Assembly: GCF_041052385.1 (NCBI RefSeq)
Contig: NZ_CP163439.1
Location: forward strand, 5,197,001-5,261,000
Reading direction: 5' to 3'
Origin: Streptomyces sp. R28
Lineage (GTDB): Bacteria > Actinomycetota > Actinomycetes > Streptomycetales > Streptomycetaceae
DNA: 64,000 nucleotides
In this document: positions 26,685 to 32,465 of the stretch, piece after piece
How positions within the stretch are numbered: the first letter of the stretch is position 1
Layout of the letters: each line of letters begins with the position of its first letter
Notes under the pieces: model-generated
Told to the model about the DNA's origin: nothing
The model's input: the letters and a program-made list of their open reading frames with translations, nothing else
The model's database searches: none
Program-made: the position numbers and the translations under genes

Positions 26685-26716
26685 ACCAAACAACCTCGCC
26701 GGGACAAAACGCTCTT
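26685..26716 (-). repeat. right inverted repeat of the IS5-family element
   Basis: Ends with the complement of AAGAGCG. There is one mismatch to the left repeat, in the GAGGTCG/GAGGTTG part. Confidence 0.88.
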
Positions 26717-26719
26717 TGA

Positions 26720-26822
26720 GGGCGTGTTTCAGAAGTGGATCAAGGTCATGCAATGATCACGTTTCATGGCTCGGGGAGATCTGACAGACGCTCAGTGGGC
26801 GGTGCTGGAGCCGCTGATGCCC
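26720..26822 (+). pseudogene. stub of a second IS5-type transposase
   Basis: Immediately after the IS, GGGCGTGTTTCAGAAGT looks like an IS end. ATG 26766 then reads MARGDLTDAQWAVLEPLMP, the standard start of another IS5-type transposase. Similarity stops after about 19 codons and the rest is gone. Confidence 0.65.
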
Positions 26823-26868
26823 TGCCAGTGCTCGCGAGGCCTCTTCCGGCCGCGCCGGGAACCCTTCG

Positions 26869-27420
26869 TCAGTGGGTGCCGTCGGGTTCGGGGCGGGGGA
26901 GTTCGTCGAGGTCGAGGGTGAAGGTGCGGCCGTCGGCCAGGGGGATGGGGAGTTTGCCCGTGCCGTACTTATGGGTGTGTGCGGCGATGTATCCGGTGGC
27001 AGTCGGCTGGGTGTGGAGGACGACTTCCTGGGCGTAGGGGTCGACGACGAGGTAGATCGGGATGCCGTAGCGGCCGTACTTGGCGGTGCAGTCGTCGTAG
27101 TCCTTGCGGGCGGAGGAGGTCGAGACGACCTCGGAAATCAGCAGGACGTCTTCGAAGCTGTAGCGCTTGCCTTCCCGGCGGGCGTCCTCGCGCAGGATGG
27201 CCAGGTCGGGGGCGGAGTTCTCGTCGGCGGGGAAGTCGATGTAGACGTCGGAGGTGACCTTCGCGTGACGACCGAGCGTGTGAGCGGAGTCGATCTGCAT
27301 CGACCTGATGGTGCTGGAGTGCTCTTCGCTCTGCGGGGTCATGATCACCTTTCCGTCGGCCCCGAACAGGACCGTGTACCCCTTGGGGAACTCGGTGTGC
27401 ACGATCGCATCGACGCTCAT
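26869..27420 (-). CDS. Uma2 family endonuclease-like protein
   Basis: A 183-residue protein of the PD-(D/E)XK-fold Uma2 family, widespread in Streptomyces and cyanobacteria. Visible parts are SAPDLAILRED with the metal-binding Asp, LLISEVVSTSSARKDY with the Glu, and KYGRYGIPIYLVVDP, the typical strand after the active site. ATG 27420 has GGAAGGAG six bases before it, although the frame is open further. Nuclease activity is unproven for most members. It is the last gene before the right repeat of the island. Confidence 0.88.
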   Translation of the reverse strand: MSVDAIVHTEFPKGYTVLFGADGKVIMTPQSEEHSSTIRSMQIDSAHTLGRHAKVTSDVYIDFPADENSAPDLAILREDARREGKRYSFEDVLLISEVVSTSSARKDYDDCTAKYGRYGIPIYLVVDPYAQEVVLHTQPTATGYIAAHTHKYGTGKLPIPLADGRTFTLDLDELPRPEPDGTH

Positions 27421-27867
27421 GGACGGCTCCTTCCCGTGTGCAGTCAGGATACGGCGGACAGGTGCGACACCACGGAATCTGGCGGAAGGCGGTCGGCATC
27501 GGGCTGAGGCTGGTTTCAAGCTGGCCGAGTCCTCTCCACCAGCGACGGCCGAACCTGGCACAGCCAGATTCAGCTCAAGCCGACAGAATGCAACTCTCCG
27601 TAATCGGATGCGCCCGTTCCCCCGCCAACCGGTCAACCGCGATCACGAGATTTCTGCCCCGCGCGTGCCCGCTCTTCTCGGCCCAGCGAAGCTTCCCCCC
27701 GCCATCGAGTGCAGCTCTCGGTCAGCCACCGGAGCCGCACCGCGCGCCGTGAGGCACGTGCCGCACGGGAACCGTCGGAGGCCGATCGAGCAGGACTCAG
27801 CAGGATGGAAACGTGATGGTGTGTCCCACTATCAGGTAAAACCGCAGGTGAGACGGGTCACGTAAGC
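27421..27867. other. 447 bases with no supported gene, island right end
   Basis: Several short frames exist, but none has start signals or a domain. An integrase would be expected near here, next to the att repeat, and I could not recognise even a fragment. The last 60 bases, including gtgtcccactatcagg, may be a remnant of recombinase arm sites. That is speculation. Confidence 0.4.
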
Positions 27868-27893
27868 GGGTTCAAATCCCTCCGCTACCGCTC
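27868..27893 (+). repeat. attR-like 26-base direct repeat (second tRNA-Ser 3' end)
   Basis: An exact copy of 17091-17116, without the rest of a tRNA upstream. It marks the right boundary of the island. Confidence 0.85.
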
Positions 27894-27896
27894 CCC

Positions 27897-27928
27897 CGAA
27901 GGGCCCCGTCGAAAGACGGGGCCCTTCG
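27897..27928 (+). terminator. hairpin after the right repeat, probably the original tRNA-Ser terminator
   Basis: CGAAGGGCCCCGTC and GACGGGGCCCTTCG form a 14-base perfect stem with a GAAA loop. It sits four bases after the tRNA 3' copy, as a tRNA terminator would, so it probably served tRNA-Ser before the island arrived. Confidence 0.75.
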
Positions 27929-27975
27929 TGCGATCATGTGCGATCGATGGGGCAAATGTGACTGGGGAGGCCGCG

Positions 27976-28155
27976 ATGGCGGTGAATTCGAAGAAGGCCG
28001 CCGTCTATGTGCTCGTGGTCTTCGTGTTCTACGTGATCATCACGGACCCGAAAGGGGCGGCCGACTACGTCCAGATAGGGTTCGAGGGCATATCGGACGC
28101 CGCCCAGGCCATCGGCGACTTCATGACGTGGATCGCCAACGGAGGCGACAGCTAG
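27976..28155 (+). CDS. 59-residue single-pass membrane protein
   Basis: ATG 27976 has GGGGAGG five bases before it. The product has a basic start (MAVNSKKAA), one membrane helix (VYVLVVFVFYVIIT) and a C-terminal amphipathic part (GISDAAQAIGDFMTWIANGG). It lies just before the Dabb gene and sigF, a grouping that seems conserved. The function is unknown. Confidence 0.75.
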   Translation: MAVNSKKAAVYVLVVFVFYVIITDPKGAADYVQIGFEGISDAAQAIGDFMTWIANGGDS

Positions 28156-28164
28156 GGAGTGCTC

Positions 28165-28458
28165 ATGATCCGCCACCTGGTCCTCTTCAAGCTCAACGAG
28201 GGCGTCGAGCGCGACGACCCGCGGGTCGTGGAGGGCGTCGAGGCGTTCCGCTCGCTCGAGGGCAAGATCCCCGAGATCCGGCACTGGGAGCTCGGCTGGA
28301 ACATCAGCGACCGCCCCATCGCCTACGACTTCGCGATCAACTCCGCCTTCGAGGACGTGGCCGCCCTGCGCACGTACGCGGAGCACCCCGAGCACCAGGC
28401 GGGCGTCACGCTGTGGCGGGAGTTCGCCACCTGGGTGATCGCCGACTACGAATACTGA
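28165..28458 (+). CDS. Dabb (stress-responsive A/B barrel) family protein
   Basis: A 97-residue protein of the dimeric alpha-beta barrel Dabb family. It begins MIRHLVLFKLNEGV and contains IPEIRHWELGWNIS and YAEHPEHQAGVTLWREFA, the typical family elements. ATG 28165 is preceded by AGGGAG at six bases. It sits nine bases after the small membrane protein gene, so the two are probably cotranscribed. No substrate is known. Position before sigF may be coincidence or developmental coupling. Confidence 0.88.
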   Translation: MIRHLVLFKLNEGVERDDPRVVEGVEAFRSLEGKIPEIRHWELGWNISDRPIAYDFAINSAFEDVAALRTYAEHPEHQAGVTLWREFATWVIADYEY

Positions 28459-28502
28459 GCCTCGACATCCCGGATCCGCTCGGATCCACCCGGTCCCAAC
28501 GG

Positions 28503-28529
28503 AGCCCTCCGCCGGAACGACGGGGGGCT
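28503..28529 (+). terminator. terminator after the Dabb gene
   Basis: AGCCCTCCG pairs with CGGGGGGCT (one G-T pair) around a nine-base loop, followed by TTTC. It separates the Dabb unit from sigF. Confidence 0.65.
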
Positions 28530-28680
28530 TTCGCATGTCTTGCCCCCGGATTCACTCCCGGACCCATCCCCAACACGGCGTTATGCGGTGCTTGCACACG
28601 GTGGACATGTCTTGTGATGCTATGACCGCTTTTGACGGATGAGTTGATGTGAGTTGATGGATCACGAGGTGGAGTTGACC

Positions 28681-29523
28681 GTGCCGGCCAGTACTGCGCC
28701 TCAAGCCCCGGCCCAGGAGGACACTCCCGCGGACACGCCCGCGCCCACACCACCCCGCAGTCGCGGTGCCGACACCCGGGCGCTCACCCAGGTGCTCTTC
28801 GGCGAGCTGAAGGAGCTGCAACCGGGCACGCCGGAGCACAACCGCGTGCGCGGGGCGCTCATCGAGGCGAACCTCCCGCTCGTGCGCTACGCGGCCGCCC
28901 GTTTCCGCTCCCGCAACGAGCCGATGGAGGACGTGATCCAGGTCGGCACCATCGGGCTCATCAACGCCATCGACCGCTTCGACCCGGACCGGGGGGTGCA
29001 GTTCCCGACCTTCGCGATGCCGACGGTCGTGGGCGAGATCAAGCGGTACTTCCGCGACAACGTCCGCACCGTGCACGTACCGCGCCGGCTGCACGAGCTG
29101 TGGGTCCAGGTCAACAGCGCGACCGAGGACCTGACGACCAGCTTCGGACGCACCCCCACCACCGCCGAGATCGCCGAGCGGCTGCGCATCACCGAGGACG
29201 AGGTGCTGTCCTGCATCGAGGCCGGGCGGTCGTACCACGCCACCTCGCTGGAGGCCGCACAGGAGGGCGACGGGCTGCCCGGGCTGCTGGACCGGCTGGG
29301 CTACGAGGACCCGGCCCTGGACGGCGTGGAGCACCGGGACCTCGTCCGGCATCTACTGGTGCAACTCCCCGAACGCGAGCAGAGAATCCTGCTCCTGCGC
29401 TACTACAGCAACCTGACCCAGTCGCAAATCAGTGCCGAACTCGGGGTCTCCCAGATGCACGTTTCGAGGCTACTCGCGCGTAGCTTCCAGCGGCTGCGTT
29501 CGGCGAACCGAATCGACGCGTAA
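28681..29523 (+). CDS. sigF: SigB-type (SigF/SigN group) RNA polymerase sigma factor
   Basis: A 280-residue group 3 sigma factor. Region 2 reads RYAAARFRSRNEPMEDVIQVGTIGL and FPTFAMPTVVGEIKR. Region 3 has FGRTPTTAEIAERL. Region 4 has LPEREQRILLLRYY and QSQISAELGVSQMHVSRLL. It closely matches my memory of S. coelicolor SigF, which acts late in spore maturation. GTG 28681 is chosen because GGAG stands six bases before it and the known protein starts there. An in-frame ATG at 28657 would add eight residues. Activity is normally controlled by anti-sigma factors, none of which is adjacent. Confidence 0.93.
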   Translation: MPASTAPQAPAQEDTPADTPAPTPPRSRGADTRALTQVLFGELKELQPGTPEHNRVRGALIEANLPLVRYAAARFRSRNEPMEDVIQVGTIGLINAIDRFDPDRGVQFPTFAMPTVVGEIKRYFRDNVRTVHVPRRLHELWVQVNSATEDLTTSFGRTPTTAEIAERLRITEDEVLSCIEAGRSYHATSLEAAQEGDGLPGLLDRLGYEDPALDGVEHRDLVRHLLVQLPEREQRILLLRYYSNLTQSQISAELGVSQMHVSRLLARSFQRLRSANRIDA

Positions 29524-29638
29524 CCGCAAACCAGAGCGACAGGTCACCGTCGCGAGCGAATCGCTCACCAGGGAGGATCCCGACGGTTCTGCATTGAAAC
29601 ACCGTCAGACCCCCTTTATCCAGGGCGGATTCAAGTCT

Positions 29639-29678
29639 CACATGTCGACATGTCACTACAGCGTGTTGCCGACATGTG
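29639..29678. promoter_or_regulatory. palindromic candidate operator upstream of sigN
   Basis: ACATGTCGACATGT (29640-29653) is a perfect 14-base palindrome. CACATGTCG at 29639-29647 recurs inverted as CGACATGTG at 29670-29678. The array lies 115-150 bases before the sigN start and is a plausible regulator binding site. The binding protein is unknown. Confidence 0.55.
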
Positions 29679-29791
29679 ACATTCTTCGGCTAGCGCGTTT
29701 GCCGTGGCTTCGGCTCCGGTATTCAGGTGAAGGCTGGCGTTCCTCGATCGGAGCGTTCGCCACGACCGTCCCGCGACCCAAAGGGGGTGGC

Positions 29792-30703
29792 ATGTCCGCA
29801 GATCAGGGCAGCTCGAAGGTGCTCACGCTCACGAAGAGCGAGTCCGCGCCCGACGCCGCGCTCGACGACGTACCGGCCCTTGAGGCCGTTCCGGCACCGG
29901 CCGCCCCGGCCGATGACGTCCCGGCCTGGCCGGCCACGGCGAATATCGACACCCGCACCCTTTCCCGCTCCCTGTTCCTGCGGCTCGCCACCCTGGACGA
30001 GAACAGCCCCGAGCGCGCATACGTCCGGGACACGCTGATCGAGCTCAACCTCCCGCTGGTGCGCTACGCGGCGGCCCGCTTCCGCTCGCGCAACGAGCCG
30101 ATGGAGGACATCGTCCAGGTCGGCACCATCGGCCTGATCAAGGCGATCGACCGCTTCGACTGCGAACGGGGCGTGGAGTTCCCGACGTTCGCGATGCCGA
30201 CGGTCGTGGGCGAGATCAAGCGGTTCTTCCGCGACACCTCGTGGTCGGTGCGCGTCCCGCGCCGACTCCAGGAGCTGCGCCTGGCCCTCACCAAGGCCAG
30301 CGACGAGCTCTCCCAGAAGCTGGACCGCTCCCCGACGGTCGCCGAACTCGCCGCCGTGCTGGGCGTGTCCGAGGAGGACGTCGTCGACGGCCTGGCGGTC
30401 GGCAACGCCTACACCGCCTCCTCGCTGGACTCCCCGGCCCCGGAGGACGACGGCGGCGAGGGCTCCCTCGCGGACCGTCTCGGCTACGAGGACACCGCGC
30501 TGGAGGGCGTCGAGTACCGCGAGTCCCTCAAGCCGCTGCTGGCCAAGCTGCCGCCCCGCGAGCGGCAGATCATCATGCTCCGCTTCTTCGCCAACATGAC
30601 CCAGTCGCAGATCGGCGAGGAGGTCGGCATCTCCCAGATGCACGTCTCCCGGCTGCTGACCCGGACGCTGGCGCAGCTGCGCGAGGGCCTCATCTCCGAC
30701 TGA
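29792..30703 (+). CDS. sigN: SigB-type RNA polymerase sigma factor, second of the pair
   Basis: A 303-residue group 3 sigma factor, strongly similar to its neighbour (shared RYAAARFRSRNEPMEDI and FPTFAMPTVVGEIKR, and QSQIGEEVGISQMHVSRLL). A divergent Ala/Pro-rich N-terminal arm of about 60 residues precedes region 2. ATG 29792 follows AAAGGGGGTGG. By order and similarity it corresponds to SigN of S. coelicolor, a developmental sigma factor (from memory). The 268-base gap after sigF holds its own promoter and the ACATGTCGACATGT palindrome. Confidence 0.9.
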   Translation: MSADQGSSKVLTLTKSESAPDAALDDVPALEAVPAPAAPADDVPAWPATANIDTRTLSRSLFLRLATLDENSPERAYVRDTLIELNLPLVRYAAARFRSRNEPMEDIVQVGTIGLIKAIDRFDCERGVEFPTFAMPTVVGEIKRFFRDTSWSVRVPRRLQELRLALTKASDELSQKLDRSPTVAELAAVLGVSEEDVVDGLAVGNAYTASSLDSPAPEDDGGEGSLADRLGYEDTALEGVEYRESLKPLLAKLPPRERQIIMLRFFANMTQSQIGEEVGISQMHVSRLLTRTLAQLREGLISD

Positions 30704-30794
30704 CCCCTCATCTCCGACCCATCCTCATCTCTGACCGACCCTCATCTCTGACCGACCCCTTCATATTTGACGGGGCGTCAGCCACCATGACCGG

Positions 30795-31592
30795 ATGCTT
30801 CGCGCAACCGCGACAAGGACGACCTGGACACATGGCCGTCGGTGCACCCTGATCGGTGCGTCGGCGGCCGTCGTCTGCCTGGGCGGGGTGCTGGCCGCCT
30901 GCGGGGGCGGTGGGGGCGGTGACGGGTACGTCGCCACCGGAGCGGCGGGTGGCCCGCCGAGGGCCTCCGGTGCGGCCGTCGCGCCGACGGGCGGGGTGAC
31001 GCTGGTGCCGCTCGACGGGCCGGAAAGGGATGACGGTGGCGGCGGCACGGACGACGGCCGTGGCAGCCGCAGCGGCAGCGGCAGCAAGAGCAACGGAGAG
31101 TCGAGCGACCCCTCCGGGCCGGAGGGGAGTCAGGCGCCGGATGCCTCCCGGGGAACGGAGTCCGAGGGGACGCAGAGCTCCGCTCACCCCCCGAGCGACA
31201 CCCCGGCACCCGCGGTCACACCGGCCGACTCCACCGTCCCGTCCGACGGTTCACCCGCGCCCTCGGCCCCCGCGACGACCCCCTCGCCCGCGAAGCTCGC
31301 CGTGAGCGACCCCGAACGGGAGCCCACCGACCAGCGCTGGTGCGAGAAGGTGACCCTCGACTTCCACAACTCGGGCGGCACAGCCGTGCGTTCCGGCACC
31401 GTCACCTTCGGCACCCACGTCATCGGCGCGCTCGGCATCGACTGGGCGACGGTCGAGTCGACGCAGGAACTCCCGGCGCCGATCGGGGCCGGGGCGCGCA
31501 AGGAGAAGACCTGGACGGTGTGCGTCGACGCCTGGCGCGTGCCGCTGGGCATGCACATCGAGACGCGGGACGTCACCGTCCGGTGGAAGTGA
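30795..31592 (+). CDS. lipoprotein with low-complexity linker and conserved C-terminal domain
   Basis: A 265-residue protein with a lipoprotein leader (lipobox LAAC, near residue 36) followed by a run of glycines. A long Ser/Gly/Pro/Thr-rich linker spans about residues 60-165. The C-terminal 100 residues form a compact beta-rich domain (WCEKVTLDFHNSGG, VRSGTVTFGTHVIG, KTWTVCVDAWRVPLG) with two cysteines. It is probably displayed on the cell surface through the linker. The start ATG has no good ribosome site, so a nearby alternative is possible. The family is unknown to me. Confidence 0.78.
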   Translation: MLRATATRTTWTHGRRCTLIGASAAVVCLGGVLAACGGGGGGDGYVATGAAGGPPRASGAAVAPTGGVTLVPLDGPERDDGGGGTDDGRGSRSGSGSKSNGESSDPSGPEGSQAPDASRGTESEGTQSSAHPPSDTPAPAVTPADSTVPSDGSPAPSAPATTPSPAKLAVSDPEREPTDQRWCEKVTLDFHNSGGTAVRSGTVTFGTHVIGALGIDWATVESTQELPAPIGAGARKEKTWTVCVDAWRVPLGMHIETRDVTVRWK

Positions 31593-31604
31593 ACGCGGCA
31601 GGGA

Positions 31605-31796
31605 CTACTTGAGCGCCAGCCAGGCCACCGCCGCCACGATCACCACGGCGGCGATCACGCCGACGATCAGACCGATGCGCGGGCCCGAGGAGGCCTGCTG
31701 CTGCCGGCCCTGCGGGGCCTCGTCGACGAACGCGCGGAACATCTGGGTGTTGCCGGCGGGGTCGTGGTTGCCCTGGGGGCCCTGGGTGTTAGCCAT
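31605..31796 (-). CDS. 63-residue tail-anchored membrane protein
   Basis: It reads MANTQGPQGNHDPAGNTQMF at the start, a hydrophilic Gln/Gly-rich part, and ends with a membrane helix (GLIVGVIAAVVIVAAVAWLAL) placed at the very C-terminus. ATG 31796 has only a weak ribosome site. It is convergent with the lipoprotein gene, ending 12 bases after it, and divergent from the MarR gene. Function unknown. Confidence 0.7.
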   Translation of the reverse strand: MANTQGPQGNHDPAGNTQMFRAFVDEAPQGRQQQASSGPRIGLIVGVIAAVVIVAAVAWLALK

Positions 31797-31943
31797 GGCC
31801 TGAGACCCTAGCGAATCCGCCCGTTCGGCCCAAGTGGGGGCTCCCGCCCTGCACAGGGGGTCACAGGACCCACCCCACCTGCACATTTACGGTCGCAATA
31901 CTTGCCTTTGCCAAGTTTTTGCGGCCCACCCTCCCCACTTTGT

Positions 31944-31985
31944 TTGCCTGTAGCAACCAACAGCTTCTATGGTTGCCCTAAGCAA
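31944..31985. promoter_or_regulatory. twin MarR-type boxes upstream of the MarR-MFS operon
   Basis: Two copies of TTGC-N5-GCAA occur, TTGCCTGTAGCAA (31944-31956) and TTGCCCTAAGCAA (31973-31985), 29 bases apart and 18 bases before the MarR start. They are likely sites for self-repression and control of the transporter. Confidence 0.75.
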
Positions 31986-32002
31986 CAAATGACGGAGGTG
32001 CG

Positions 32003-32452
32003 ATGGCCGAGCATGCGCAGTACGAGGAGCTGGTGCGCCAGTTCAGCGCCTTCGGTGCCGTGAAACGGGAGATGGGACGGACGCTGCCGTCCGACTGCCC
32101 GTCCGGTTCCGCCGCCGTACTGACGTTGCTGGTCCGCCACGGGGAGATGCGCATGAGCAAGCTCGCCGAGCTGCTCGCCGTGGACATGTCGGTCACCAGC
32201 CGCCATGTCGCCCACGTCGCCGAGCGCGGCTGGATCGAGCGCTCCCCCGACCCGGCGGACAAGCGAAGCCGCATCCTCCACCTCACCGCGGCCGGTGAGG
32301 AGCGGGTGCGGGAGATGTCCCGGCGGACCACGCAGCTGCTCGCCGAGCGGCTGAGCGACTGGTCCGACGACGACGTTGCCGAGCTCACCCGGCTCATGGC
32401 CCGGCTGCGGGCCAGCTTCGACGACTGCCGTACACCCGCGATCACCCAGTAA
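32003..32452 (+). CDS. MarR family transcriptional regulator
   Basis: A 149-residue MarR protein. The winged helix is visible as MRMSKLAELLAVDMSVTSRHV followed by the wing RSPDPADKRSRILHLT. ATG 32003 follows GGAGG. It lies 13 bases before an MFS transporter gene and just after twin TTGC-N5-GCAA boxes, the common arrangement for a repressor of its own operon that lets go when a toxic ligand binds. Confidence 0.92.
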   Translation: MAEHAQYEELVRQFSAFGAVKREMGRTLPSDCPSGSAAVLTLLVRHGEMRMSKLAELLAVDMSVTSRHVAHVAERGWIERSPDPADKRSRILHLTAAGEERVREMSRRTTQLLAERLSDWSDDDVAELTRLMARLRASFDDCRTPAITQ

Positions 32453-32465
32453 GAGAAGGAAATCC

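Larger units (their letters stand above)
25624..26716 (-). mobile_element. IS5-family insertion sequence (about 1.09 kb)
   Basis: Inverted ends of 32 bases (25624-25655 and 26685-26716) match at 31 positions. They are flanked by the triplet TGA on both sides (25621-25623, 26717-26719), consistent with the 3-base TNA target duplication of the IS1031-like group of IS5. The interior encodes a DDE transposase on the minus strand that is frameshifted. Confidence 0.88.
17117..27893. mobile_element. about 10.8-kb genomic island integrated at tRNA-Ser(CGA)
   Basis: The segment is bounded by 26-base perfect repeats of the tRNA-Ser 3' end. Outside it, tadA-tRNA on the left and the small membrane protein-Dabb-sigF block on the right look like neighbours in an uninterrupted chromosome. 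Inside are the six-gene redox operon, a decayed Tat-leader gene, an IS5-family element, a second transposase stub and a Uma2-type gene. No integrase, excisionase or conjugation gene is recognisable, so it is probably an immobile remnant that kept its cargo. Confidence 0.75.

Noticed and set aside
27421..27867. Search for an integrase next to the right att-like repeat
   Set aside because: No tyrosine-recombinase R-H-R-Y pattern could be found in any frame. I report its absence instead.
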